Assembly: GCF_010646885.2 (NCBI RefSeq)
Contig: NZ_CP050700.1
Span: 2,940,501-3,004,500 of the forward strand
DNA length: 64,000 nt
Source: Desulfopila sp. IMCC35008
Lineage (GTDB): Bacteria > Desulfobacterota > Desulfobulbia > Desulfobulbales > Desulfocapsaceae
Direction of reading: 5' to 3'
Shown here one piece after another: positions 1 through 9,218 of this stretch. Both the position numbers and the translations under genes were made by a program. The notes below the pieces were generated by a model. That model saw nothing but the letters and a program-made list of their open reading frames with translations. It did not search any database and was not told the DNA's origin. The first letter of the stretch is position 1, and the number at the start of each line of letters is the position of its first letter.

Positions 1-1047
1 TGTAGATTTTTTCCACGCTTCGGGGATAAGGGGATGCCCGGCCATCCAGTTGCTGATCCCGGGATTATGAAAAGCGTTATAGGCAGTGCCACCTGCGTAC
101 TGGTAAGGCAGCATCGGCATAAGACCGTAATATCCTTTATCGGAAATATAGTCGACCATGCCGGTGTCACCGGATCCATGTTCGCGCGGAATAAGATTCC
201 ACACTCCGGTGGTGGTAAAAAGCGGCATTGTATGCCCCTTGTATGTGGTGATTTTATCGTAGGTCCCGGCAGGATAAATGGTGGTGAACTCGTAAAAATC
301 TAATTTGCCGCCATTGATAGCATACAAATTTGAGGTAATATCAGTGAAAAACACTTGAGCTTTTGTGGTAAAAGCTTCCGTATCATCAGCCTTTGCAAGC
401 GAAAGTAGTTCTCCGAATGCGCTATCCTGTTCTGTTGTCAGGTCTGTGAGGTAAATGCGATGAGGAAAGAAACTATTAATGAGTACCAGCTTTTCCCTAA
501 GGTCTGCTGTTGGTTCGGCCGTTCTGAGTGATGAGGCAAAATCAGCAGCCATGCGGTTGAAGTCGCGCGTTATATGATGGAGGCGTCCGGGATTGAGCCG
601 ATCAATAGCATCGAGATTGAGCTGCCGCCACTTGTCAGGAGCGAGACCCGGTTTACGGTCTGCAAGTTCAGCAAGCTGCTCTTTTTGAACCTTTGCATCA
701 TAACTCTCCCAAGATCTGTTTGTTGTCAGGGTAATTAACTTTTTGTCAATAACCTCTTTGTAAAGAGCGTGACGGGCTACCTGATCCTCAATATAGGAAT
801 TTATGCCCTCATCGGTGAGCACCATCCGTATACGTACCTGATTACCGCGTCCGAGATGAATGGTAACATTATTTTTGTTTTGAACCCTGGGAACAAAGCC
901 TGTATAAAAATTTGGATCATAATTGTTGAACAACACCCCATAAAGCTTAGGGTTGGCCCAGCGCTCACTGAAAGGTGCGCCATAGAGGTCTGCGGTGGTT
1001 ACCAATATCAGGACAACCATGAAACCGAGATATTTTATTTTCTTCAT
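1..1047 (-). CDS. Unknown exported protein, C-terminus outside window
   Basis: The reading frame is open from an ATG at 1047 to the window edge, giving at least 349 residues. A GGAGGATGGGA Shine-Dalgarno stretch lies just before the ATG. The N-terminus is Lys-rich then hydrophobic (MKKIKYLGFMVVLILVTTAD), a typical Sec signal peptide, so the product is probably periplasmic or outer-membrane. The rest is soluble-looking and rich in Tyr and aromatic residues near the visible end, with no motif I recognise. It sits 93 bases downstream of the beta-lactamase-like gene on the same strand and is probably the third gene of that operon. All three proteins carry signal peptides, so they may act together outside the cytoplasm. 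Function unknown. Confidence 0.75.
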   Translation of the reverse strand, partial: MKKIKYLGFMVVLILVTTADLYGAPFSERWANPKLYGVLFNNYDPNFYTGFVPRVQNKNNVTIHLGRGNQVRIRMVLTDEGINSYIEDQVARHALYKEVIDKKLITLTTNRSWESYDAKVQKEQLAELADRKPGLAPDKWRQLNLDAIDRLNPGRLHHITRDFNRMAADFASSLRTAEPTADLREKLVLINSFFPHRIYLTDLTTEQDSAFGELLSLAKADDTEAFTTKAQVFFTDITSNLYAINGGKLDFYEFTTIYPAGTYDKITTYKGHTMPLFTTTGVWNLIPREHGSGDTGMVDYISDKGYYGLMPMLPYQYAGGTAYNAFHNPGISNWMAGHPLIPEAWKKST

Positions 1048-1140
1048 TCCCATCCTCCTCATCTTGAATTCGCACGAACGCCACGACAATTAATGAATTA
1101 TCTGCTTCCCGTCCTATTGGGTATGCTCACGTGAAGTCTC

Positions 1141-2112
1141 TTAATTATCTGGACATCGCACTGCTTTTTCAACTCCCAGGTACTCTCTCATCAAGCCACC
1201 GCCCAGCACCGCAACATCCTCGTCTTTTCCGGTATTGCAGAGAATGGTAAGACTGTATTGTTTGCCGTTAACACTGAAGACAACTGCATGATTACGTGCC
1301 ATTATAACTGCAAGATCAACGGTCTCTTTACTCTCATTGGCTCCATGATATGTACCTGTCTTTCCGGCGATGTAGATTGATTTGGGAGTATACTTGTCAA
1401 TCTTCTTCGAACCGGTGCGAGTGGCATGCATGATTTTCCAGAGTATCTCAGCACCTGGGTATTTGTTATGGTAGGTATCGTAAAGAAATCTGGCCACAGC
1501 CTGGGAGTTTAGTTCGTTTCCATGTACTCTTTTACCGTCCGGGTGTGTCATCCACCCTTGAAAGGGTCGCAGATTTTTATATCCCATTTTTTCGCTAAAG
1601 GCCTGTACGCTCAATCTACCGGAATCATCACTACCGTCTTGACCGACCTGTCTCTGCACCTCTTTCCAAGCCTCATTGCTGGACCGGACAATCATCCTGC
1701 TTATCAGAATTAGCTGGTTTTTAGTTATCATTCCCTCGTGCTTGTCGAGCAGGGCCGCAGCAACAAATATTTTTGATGCTGATGCCCCGAAGAAAACCTG
1801 CTCCGCATTAGAGCTGCGGGAGATGGTATCTCCTGAGTCCAGGTCTGTCAGCATCCATTGCACCTGACTGCTTTTCTTAAGCAGGCAATACTGCTTTTCC
1901 TGGGTTTCAGTAAACGTAGCTCCTCCCCCACGTCTACGCACTAAAAGTCCCCGAACTTCCTGGCCGCCTAATTCCCAGAGATTGGTTCCGTCTGACAACG
2001 TAAAAAATTCCTCATCAGTTAGTATATTATCGTCTGCAGCCCACAGAGATTGCAGGGAAACTGCGGTCACAAGGATCACACTCATAATTACGCAAAAACT
2101 GGTTTTTCCCAT
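1141..2112 (-). CDS. Exported class A beta-lactamase-like serine hydrolase
   Basis: A penicillin-binding/beta-lactamase fold protein of about 323 residues with a signal peptide (MGKTSFCVIMSVILVTAVSL). The nucleophile tetrad SASK lies near residue 110, an SSN triad in the place of SDN follows about 40 residues later, and a KTG triad (YIAGKTGTYHG) lies near residue 260, in the order expected for class A enzymes. It may hydrolyse beta-lactams, but the family also contains peptidases and esterases, so the substrate is open. The start at 2112 is chosen because AAAGGAG sits eight bases upstream. An alternative ATG at 2139 would overlap the upstream gene's stop by four bases. Either way it is tightly coupled to the dikinase-like gene before it. 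Confidence 0.8.
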   Translation of the reverse strand: MGKTSFCVIMSVILVTAVSLQSLWAADDNILTDEEFFTLSDGTNLWELGGQEVRGLLVRRRGGGATFTETQEKQYCLLKKSSQVQWMLTDLDSGDTISRSSNAEQVFFGASASKIFVAAALLDKHEGMITKNQLILISRMIVRSSNEAWKEVQRQVGQDGSDDSGRLSVQAFSEKMGYKNLRPFQGWMTHPDGKRVHGNELNSQAVARFLYDTYHNKYPGAEILWKIMHATRTGSKKIDKYTPKSIYIAGKTGTYHGANESKETVDLAVIMARNHAVVFSVNGKQYSLTILCNTGKDEDVAVLGGGLMREYLGVEKAVRCPDN

Positions 2113-2135
2113 TTGCCGAGCTCCTTTACGATCGA

Positions 2136-5100
2136 TCATCGAATCTTTTCTTTCAGAGAAATCTTCTTGGTGTTTTTCGTTATTTCTTTGTCCAGGCTGG
2201 CAAGAGCCGGAACATTACTGAAGTCCTCATTACCGATAAAGGGACGAACCTGGAAGAGCCACAACTTGCCATCTGCAAAACCATATTCTATATCCCAGGC
2301 CATTGGCTGACCATTTGTATCCAAAGAAGGTTTCAAGGTTTTTCTGATTTTCTTCCCTACTTTGGCAACCGCCTGCACTTCCTCAGGGCTGAGGACATAT
2401 TCGCGGCCGGTGGAGGGTACTGTTTTTATCCCCTGTCCTGGAATGATCAAGCGGCGCCACGGAGATTTAAAAGCGGTGATCAGCCTCACATTATTCGGCG
2501 ACCAAAGCAGCGTTTCCGCGGGAGTACCATCCACTGCACCGCCAACACCTTCCGAGGTCCCAAGAAGCATTTTTGTCTGGTCACCAGTATTGATATCAGC
2601 AGTGATCAAAACACCGGAAGCTTCATTTGGGATAGTCTCCAGCAGCACAACCGAAGGCAGCACCCACAGCGGTTCATCTATCAGGGTCTGCCGCCAGGAA
2701 AAGGAGCGGAAAGTAAATGGTGATGCCCACACTTTTTTCAACCCATTATATAGATCTTCCAGTGAACCAAGATTGAAAATGGTCAGATTAAGACCAGCTC
2801 CGTTGAAGCTGGGTTGATCTTCCACATTGGTATCACTACGTACAAAAAGCCCAACGGTCTGTTCCGGATCTTCCTTTTTCAGCAGCCCGAGTTTGCCCAG
2901 ATCATCTCGAATGGCTTTTTTTAACGCAGGAGATAATCTGTTGTTCTCGATGGAATAGCGAATTATCTCCAGCCGTGGTTTGATCCAGGCGGCCAGATCG
3001 CTATCGGATGTTCCGGCAGGAACCATCTTGTTAAAAAAGGTTGCATAGGTTTGCTTGGCAAAGTCATCAAGGGATTGTCCCGGTTTAGCAATAGTTTTTC
3101 CGGCAAGTCTTTTAGGAACCAGCACTTTGGCGTTTTTATAGAATTGATAGTACGCACCAAAAGGAACCGCTAGTCCCCTGGCAACATGCTCAGGAAATAT
3201 GTGTTTGAGCTCCCCAAGGTATGCTGCCTTGGGGCCTGTTTTAACGCCCGAGTCTGCCCGGCGCAATTTATCGAGGGGGATTGGTTGCCAGTGCTTGAGA
3301 TCGAGCATATTAGGATCAATATGAAGCCTGGCCTTGTTCCCGGAAACTTTGCCATCCCCGGTGCGTTTCTCGCTGCGGGTGTATTCTTTCAGTATGGCTT
3401 TATCTTCAGCAGTCATATTGGTGGCGGTCTTGAGATAAACACGCCCGCCAGGGGTAACGACAAATAGTATCTCTTCTGCATTGTGTTGTTTCAGAATGTC
3501 GTAAGGATGATTTGCAATAACAATATTAGGAATACCAAGAGCGCGGGCAAGCAGCTGCACATGTGAAACGACATTTCCCTCACCGCGGGTGATTATTCCG
3601 GCAGCAGGTTCAAGATCGGACGGTGTATCGGGCAAGGCAATAATCCGGTCGCGGTTATAGGACTGATCAAGCTTGATTACAGCCAGTTTCCCGTAAGCAA
3701 GGCCTGAGTTCAGCGCCCGTATACCTTCCGTAAATTCACGATCGAAAAAGAGATGGCTTATTTTTTCCTGACCGGAGACATAATTTTCGAGATTACTGTA
3801 GGCCATGCCAAAAAGGAGCATGGGCGAGCTGCGGACAATGTCATCGGTAATCCTTGTGATATCAGGGATGAGGTACGTCCATGACGGCCAAACCTCACCA
3901 AAAGCCAACACTGCACCAGCATGAGCCCATTCAATAACCCGTTGTACCTGCACGAGAAGAGCGGCAAAATCCTCTCGGTTCCAGCTGTTTTGAGCCAATA
4001 AGCTGTCAAAATCTTGGGCTATGGCCCTTCTCTCGCGATCGGAGATCAGGCCGGTACCATATGTTGCATTAGCCAGGGCACGGAGGAGTTGCAGATATTC
4101 TCTAACGGTTTCGGGCCCACCGTTGTCCATCAATTCACTTCCAAGACTGTGGATTACAGCAGCTCCAGTAACGTTGATCCCAACGAGTTTGCGACGATCG
4201 GAATCGGGAACCTCTTTACCTGCAACCGTAAGTCGCGCCTGGACCATGAGTTCCGCCATATTGTTTATCTTTTGAACAGGAACATCGCCTTCTCGGCTTA
4301 TAAGATCCTTTAACAGCTTTTTTGTCTCGCTACTCGAAAGGCTGTTGATCTGAGGAATGAGAATAGACTCATCAAGAGAGGTGAGTTCTTTTATGTCGGC
4401 AACGAGTTTGGCAATATCATTCCTTTCTTTTTCTCTGGATGCAGGCAATTTCTCCCGATAATCTGATAGAAGAGGAATCAGGGAAGCAGAGATTCTGCCG
4501 TGAACAGCATCTCGCAACGGCTTAAATTTACTATCATCCTGCTGAATATTGATAGACAGGTCACGAATTTCCTGAATATTGCTTTGATCATTACGGGTGA
4601 AAAAACGTCGCTCAAGCTCAAAAGACAGAATAAAATGTCGATAGTCGTTAAACGTTGGTTCGAGCAGGTATTTTTCCTGAAATATTGGCATATCCCTGGC
4701 TTCGTATTCAGCCCCCTTAAGTCCGCCGTAAGTCTGCATCTCAGCCAATTTTGATTTCGGATGCGTTGTAATATAATAGTTTTCAAGGATATAACCGCGA
4801 ACAAGATTATGGTGGTCAGATATCTTGTCCCATTCAAACAGATCACTGGAGAATATATTACCCACATACATACCGGTGCTTGCCAGAGCCTCACCTACTG
4901 GGGCACGGAACGCACCGCAGAAGTTGGTACTCTCGCAGCGGTTGGAAATGGTGCCGTCTTCAGCTTGTACAGGTAGCTTCTTGCCGTCCGTACAAACGCA
5001 GTAGTTTACGCTGTAAGGGCCTTTGGGCAATTCCTGGATGGCTTGCCAATTCTTTTTAAGCATCTCTTCCTGAGCAACGTTCAGTTGCTGACTTGCAGCC

Positions 5101-5177
5101 GCCAGTGTTGTGTGTGGATGGGCAACTGTCAGGAAAAGAAAGGCTCCTGCCACGACAGATAAAATTGTTTTTTTCAT
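2136..5177 (-). CDS. Exported PEP-synthase/glucan-dikinase-like protein (phosphohistidine and ATP-grasp domains)
   Basis: A 1013-residue protein with a clear signal peptide (MKKTILSVVAGAFLFLTVAH, followed by an Ala-rich cleavage region). Residues about 60-500 match nothing I recognise; the first part is Cys-containing. A PEP-utiliser mobile domain follows, with its likely phospho-His at residue 539 (GEGNVVSHVQLLARALGIP). The C-terminal third, from about residue 775, is a PPDK_N-type ATP-grasp domain: FVRSDTNVEDQPSFNGAG, then SGVLITADINTG, ending WDIEYGFADGKLWLFQVRPF. The order His domain then ATP-grasp, with no PEP-binding TIM barrel, resembles glucan water dikinase rather than PEP synthase. 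ATP-grasp residues look intact. Export of an ATP-using enzyme is odd. It is the first gene of a run with the beta-lactamase-like gene. The substrate is unknown. Confidence 0.8.
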   Translation of the reverse strand: MKKTILSVVAGAFLFLTVAHPHTTLAAASQQLNVAQEEMLKKNWQAIQELPKGPYSVNYCVCTDGKKLPVQAEDGTISNRCESTNFCGAFRAPVGEALASTGMYVGNIFSSDLFEWDKISDHHNLVRGYILENYYITTHPKSKLAEMQTYGGLKGAEYEARDMPIFQEKYLLEPTFNDYRHFILSFELERRFFTRNDQSNIQEIRDLSINIQQDDSKFKPLRDAVHGRISASLIPLLSDYREKLPASREKERNDIAKLVADIKELTSLDESILIPQINSLSSSETKKLLKDLISREGDVPVQKINNMAELMVQARLTVAGKEVPDSDRRKLVGINVTGAAVIHSLGSELMDNGGPETVREYLQLLRALANATYGTGLISDRERRAIAQDFDSLLAQNSWNREDFAALLVQVQRVIEWAHAGAVLAFGEVWPSWTYLIPDITRITDDIVRSSPMLLFGMAYSNLENYVSGQEKISHLFFDREFTEGIRALNSGLAYGKLAVIKLDQSYNRDRIIALPDTPSDLEPAAGIITRGEGNVVSHVQLLARALGIPNIVIANHPYDILKQHNAEEILFVVTPGGRVYLKTATNMTAEDKAILKEYTRSEKRTGDGKVSGNKARLHIDPNMLDLKHWQPIPLDKLRRADSGVKTGPKAAYLGELKHIFPEHVARGLAVPFGAYYQFYKNAKVLVPKRLAGKTIAKPGQSLDDFAKQTYATFFNKMVPAGTSDSDLAAWIKPRLEIIRYSIENNRLSPALKKAIRDDLGKLGLLKKEDPEQTVGLFVRSDTNVEDQPSFNGAGLNLTIFNLGSLEDLYNGLKKVWASPFTFRSFSWRQTLIDEPLWVLPSVVLLETIPNEASGVLITADINTGDQTKMLLGTSEGVGGAVDGTPAETLLWSPNNVRLITAFKSPWRRLIIPGQGIKTVPSTGREYVLSPEEVQAVAKVGKKIRKTLKPSLDTNGQPMAWDIEYGFADGKLWLFQVRPFIGNEDFSNVPALASLDKEITKNTKKISLKEKIR

Positions 5178-5873
5178 GGAGTACGTTCTCGTCTGCGTAA
5201 ATTATGATCTGATGAGGAATTCCTTTATCCCGAAAAATTTATATTAGACAAATGTGACAATGATCGTAGATAAGTCTGATTTTCACTCTTTGAGCGTACC
5301 TTCGTTAGTTCAAGCTACAGAATAATAAAGAAGAAAACTGCTTATGATTTTTATATATAATAGAGGATTGTTTATTGTCTATTGGACATTAGGCCAACAT
5401 CACATAGCTGCAACTCATGGCTGTCCTGCATAATCAGTAATCATGCTGGGAGTTTTCGCGGATTTAATTCTGGAGCAACCGGCTGTGTAGAGATCAAAGC
5501 CAGTACTATGAGAAGCGCAGCACTCTTGTGCCTGTATCAACAGCTCTAACCTCTATCAAGGTACATTGATAAATTGAGGGAGAAATAGGGGAATGTGCTA
5601 CTGCTGTAACTGGAAATATACCTTGTCGATGATCGTGGAGAACGAAGGAAACACAAAATATCGATTAAACAAGCTGACAGGCATAATAACCGGGAGATCA
5701 TGAAATATTGGCTGGCATTCTATAAAATGCTTCTTGATCAATCTGTTATGTATCAAAAAAATGCACATGAGAGACAATGACTCGAAGGAATTGAGCGCCC
5801 CTCAAAGATCGTTTTCCCAGTATCAACCGCCCTCCGGGACGACTTCTGCTTGCACCGATAAATGGTCGGATAC
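5178..5873. other. Intergenic region, about 700 bases
   Basis: The region is AT-rich and lies upstream of the minus-strand dikinase-like gene and downstream of the symporter gene, so it probably carries the operon promoter near its left end. The only coding hint is a 36-codon plus-strand ORF at 5593-5703 with a purine-rich leader; it matches nothing known to me. No convincing RNA gene or repeat was seen. Confidence 0.4.
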
Positions 5874-8036
5874 CTATATCCAGTGCAAAACGTCACGAAT
5901 GATAGACCACCGCGGTGAATGTTTTTTCTCTGTTTCTCCTAATATCCAGTAGTTATAGAGACTGGATATGGTACCGTCTTTTTGTTTAAGATTGAGCCAA
6001 TTGTTAAGTAGGTCAGCCATGGATTCTTCGCCAAGTGGGATGGGATAAGCTACTGGAATTTTTATGCTGTTGCCAAGCGGTGTAGCAACAGCATACTCTG
6101 GATGAAGAATACTCCAGGCAGATGCTTTTTCAGCAAATGTGGCAAAAGCGTCGGCTTTGTCACTGTAATGCTCTATATAGCTGGATAGAGAATCAACAAA
6201 GAGTAATTCGGCCTTGGGTAACATATCATGAAGCATTCTTCGATAGTATAATGTGCCGACTGTTGCAATCTCAAGATCCTGTTGCCGAAGCGTGTCGTAA
6301 TTATTGAATTGGTGGCGTCTGTGGTCCTTGACGAGAAAAGCGACAGTGTAATCAATATGAGGAGTTGTATAACCCTGTCTTGTTGAGAGCAGCGGTGTCA
6401 AGCTCTGGCCTGTTCCCATATCACAATACCCTTCATTAAAGTAGGAGCTTAAGTCGTCCCCTGATGCTGGAACGAATTCAAGCTTGACATTGAGATCTGC
6501 ACTGAGCACCTGAAAAAGCTCTATTTCAAAACCTACAAGCTGGTTTTTACTGTTAAAATAGGTAAACGGCATGTTGTTGTCTTCCGGATAACACACTCGT
6601 AAAACACCTCGCTCGATAATTGTCTTCAGTCTGTTTTCACTGTGATTAATATCCAATGGCTCCGGTGGCTCGGTATGCACCTTTCCCACTACTCTTTGAC
6701 GGGATAAAGGCATTGAAGCGAGCAGGGTGTCCTTATCATAACTGTATTCAATTGTTGCCGTCAAAATGAGCCGTGTCCCTGTTACGACAGTAAACAGCAG
6801 ACAGCAGGAAACAACGATGTACCTGAACAGCTTAAACCAGTGAATCTTTAGCTGGTCATTCATTGAAAAAGCAGTCAGCAAAGTCAGACTTAATACGTGC
6901 ACGGCTGCAAGAAGAGTGGCGAAACGTGCATTGATTACCGAAGTAGCAACAAAAAAGTGGAAGGTATCGCTGGGGATCTGCAGAGTGTCAAGTAGAAAGG
7001 GTACGGCAATGTTCACGTTGGCAAACAAACTCATGAGGCCGCTGCCAAGTAACAGCGGATAATCAGCTGGTTCGACATCAAATCCTGAAAACCATCCAGC
7101 AAAGAGAATAAAACTGATGGTGAATAGCTTGCCGGCATGAGGAAAGTTGAAAGAGGTTGGAATGATGACAGCAATTGCAGATTCGGCACTATTCTGATCA
7201 ATATCACTTTGGCTGACCATTTCCTTAGATTTTTCAGCGAGAATTGGCAATACGACAAAGAGGCTGGAAGTGGCAAAAGCGGTGACCAAGGCATCTTTTG
7301 TTAACCAGACGACCTGCCTGTATTTCAGCGGCGTGAGTGTTGTCACAAGGGCTGGAAGAATCCATAATGACATGGCAAGGGAGAAAAACACATAGGTAAA
7401 CAGGTACACTTCCATCCGCCGCAGCTCGCCGATCCCCATGGTACCCGAAGCACTGGCCGTTATAGCGAATACACCAATAGGTGTTAGCCTGACAATGAAA
7501 TTCGTCACTTTGGTCAGCGCATCCATAAGCACGTTCATATCTTCAATCAGACTGGCTTTTTCTTTAATGCCTATGAGAGCGACACCAATGGAAATACAGA
7601 AAATGACAACCGCAGGGACGAGGTTATTAGCAATCGAATTAAATGGGTTTGCAGGAATATAAAGTTTGACAAAATCGACGGGCTCTTTGGGCTCGATGAG
7701 GACGCCTGAAAAAAAAGAAGAAAATTGCCAGTCAGGGAATGCCAGAGGAAATAAGAAAACAACTCCAATGGTAATAGCCCATATCACCAGGAGTAGCAAT
7801 CCCCCCTTCTTGGCAAGCAGAATAGCTTGTTTGTACTCAAGGCTGCCAAGGCCAACAATCAGTGACAGGATTACATATGGAAGTACTGTCATCTGCAACA
7901 ACTTGATATAAATCTCACCGATTATTTCAAGAAAAGCAGTCATTTCACCAAAAAACAAACCAGTAATAATACCACAAACTAAGGCTATGAATATTTTAGT
8001 GGAAAGGCTTAATTTGGTATGTTTTTTCAATTTCAT
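5874..8036 (-). CDS. Dicarboxylate/amino acid:cation symporter fused to a family 3 solute-binding domain
   Basis: A 720-residue fusion. Residues about 10-420 are a sodium:dicarboxylate symporter (SDF/GltP-DctA) domain with many hydrophobic helices, including the Ser- and Pro-rich hairpin IAVIIPTSFNFPHAGKLF. A linker containing a further membrane segment (about 410-430) leads to a C-terminal SBP_bac_3 domain, residues about 465-705, beginning RGVLRVCYPEDNNMPFTYF and continuing QLVGFEIELFQVLSADL. The symporter domain should move acidic amino acids or dicarboxylates with cations. The fused domain would sit in the periplasm and could deliver or sense ligand. The gene stands alone. An ATG with a Lys-rich N-terminus supports the start. 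Domain assignment is firm; the substrate is not. Confidence 0.9.
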   Translation of the reverse strand: MKLKKHTKLSLSTKIFIALVCGIITGLFFGEMTAFLEIIGEIYIKLLQMTVLPYVILSLIVGLGSLEYKQAILLAKKGGLLLLVIWAITIGVVFLFPLAFPDWQFSSFFSGVLIEPKEPVDFVKLYIPANPFNSIANNLVPAVVIFCISIGVALIGIKEKASLIEDMNVLMDALTKVTNFIVRLTPIGVFAITASASGTMGIGELRRMEVYLFTYVFFSLAMSLWILPALVTTLTPLKYRQVVWLTKDALVTAFATSSLFVVLPILAEKSKEMVSQSDIDQNSAESAIAVIIPTSFNFPHAGKLFTISFILFAGWFSGFDVEPADYPLLLGSGLMSLFANVNIAVPFLLDTLQIPSDTFHFFVATSVINARFATLLAAVHVLSLTLLTAFSMNDQLKIHWFKLFRYIVVSCCLLFTVVTGTRLILTATIEYSYDKDTLLASMPLSRQRVVGKVHTEPPEPLDINHSENRLKTIIERGVLRVCYPEDNNMPFTYFNSKNQLVGFEIELFQVLSADLNVKLEFVPASGDDLSSYFNEGYCDMGTGQSLTPLLSTRQGYTTPHIDYTVAFLVKDHRRHQFNNYDTLRQQDLEIATVGTLYYRRMLHDMLPKAELLFVDSLSSYIEHYSDKADAFATFAEKASAWSILHPEYAVATPLGNSIKIPVAYPIPLGEESMADLLNNWLNLKQKDGTISSLYNYWILGETEKKHSPRWSIIRDVLHWI

Positions 8037-8809
8037 AGTTGGGGAAACGGAATCTGTGTAATGTCTGTATGTAAATAGGCGATCAAGGATTATCTACAAA
8101 AGCCTTATCAAACTCAGCACATAGGGGGAAGGAGGCCAATCAAACATACCTCTCTCATCATCTCCTGATAATCAACAATCATAGCACTCATCTGACATGG
8201 TGCACATTGGACATAAGTCTAATAGGCATTGTCTATTTTTTAAGGATATTTACAGAGACCCCATTCCTTTTTTGATGGGAAACGGCCTATGGAAGTGTAT
8301 GATGATCATCACTCTTCCAAAGTTGCAGATCAATTCTTTAAAAAAGCGGCATGACAAACATAGCAGACTCCACCTTAAACATGCCCCGATTCTGCCTCTT
8401 TCAACAGACAGTGGAATTTCAGTATCGGGGGGGGCGTTATAAAAAATTTCGCTTCAGACTAGACGGTGACAACTCCAACCCGGATGGTATTGGCGAAAAC
8501 AGTTCTTTCCCTTTGTTTGTCAACTGCACTTATACTTTAGTGCAAAGAAACAGTTAAGTATTGTGGGGGGAGTAGTTCACAATTTATCCTTATAATCGTT
8601 TTACCACCAATGTTGAGCCATATAGAGCCTCCTCCTTTTTTCATCCATTTAGGAGGATTGTTTTTTTTGCGAAATTAGGCTTGTATGGAAGCTGGTCTGA
8701 ATGGATCGTCCGGTTCTGGGCGTACTGCGAAAAAGATACTACCGAATTAATAAGAGCTTTGATACTGGTAACTGTGAGTGTTTTAGAGATCTAAGAGAGG
8801 AAGGCCGTA
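8037..8809. other. Intergenic region, about 770 bases
   Basis: This lies upstream of the minus-strand symporter gene and upstream of the CoA-transferase remnant. It contains short G and T runs, and a CCTCCT/AGGAGG inverted pair around 8626-8656, but no ORF with recognisable content. It marks the left border of the accessory segment. Confidence 0.4.
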
Positions 8810-9110
8810 AAAATAACTTATGTTCTCGAAGGAAACAACGTCATTGAAGTTGCATCCATGGCAGTAGTCCCTTCCGCGACCGTTATTCTCCCTGATCTTG
8901 GTGCTGAAGTCATCAAGATCGAGAAGCCAAGCGGGAATATGTGGAGATACGGACAAATGACCTCGGGTTTGCCGTGCACTAAAATCCCCTGCTCAACATA
9001 CATTCGGAACCGAACTCAAAAGTCGGTAGCACTGAACAAGCTGGTGCAACCGCCGATATTTTCCTAACGAACTCGCCGGGTAAGGTGGAGGAAGCTTTCA
9101 ATCATACCTA
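8810..9110 (+). pseudogene. CaiB/BaiF-type (family III) CoA-transferase remnant, frameshifted
   Basis: The frame running through 8858 encodes NVIEVASMAVVPSATVILPD followed by LGAEVIKIEKPSGNMWRYGQ, which is the N-terminal signature of family III CoA-transferases. That frame ends at a stop near 9065. The next stretch resumes the family pattern in another frame at about 9042-9110 (ATADIFLTNSPGKVEEA, then a TYDD-like turn). The middle and the C-terminal two thirds of the roughly 400-residue family are absent. No good start or ribosome site is present. It is a decayed fragment, probably part of the same imported segment as the porin and amidohydrolase that follow. Confidence 0.7.
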
Positions 9111-9218
9111 CGATGACACCGTGACCGTTGTTCTTGGTCTGCTGTTATTCATCGGCTTTCCGTTTTCGTGGCAGGTTGCTGTTGGCCAGGTTACTCTCGA
9201 CTAAAAGGGACATTCGAA

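Noticed and set aside
5593..5703. 36-codon plus-strand ORF with a purine-rich leader
   Set aside because: It is very short, matches nothing known and has no conserved context; noted only in the intergenic entry.
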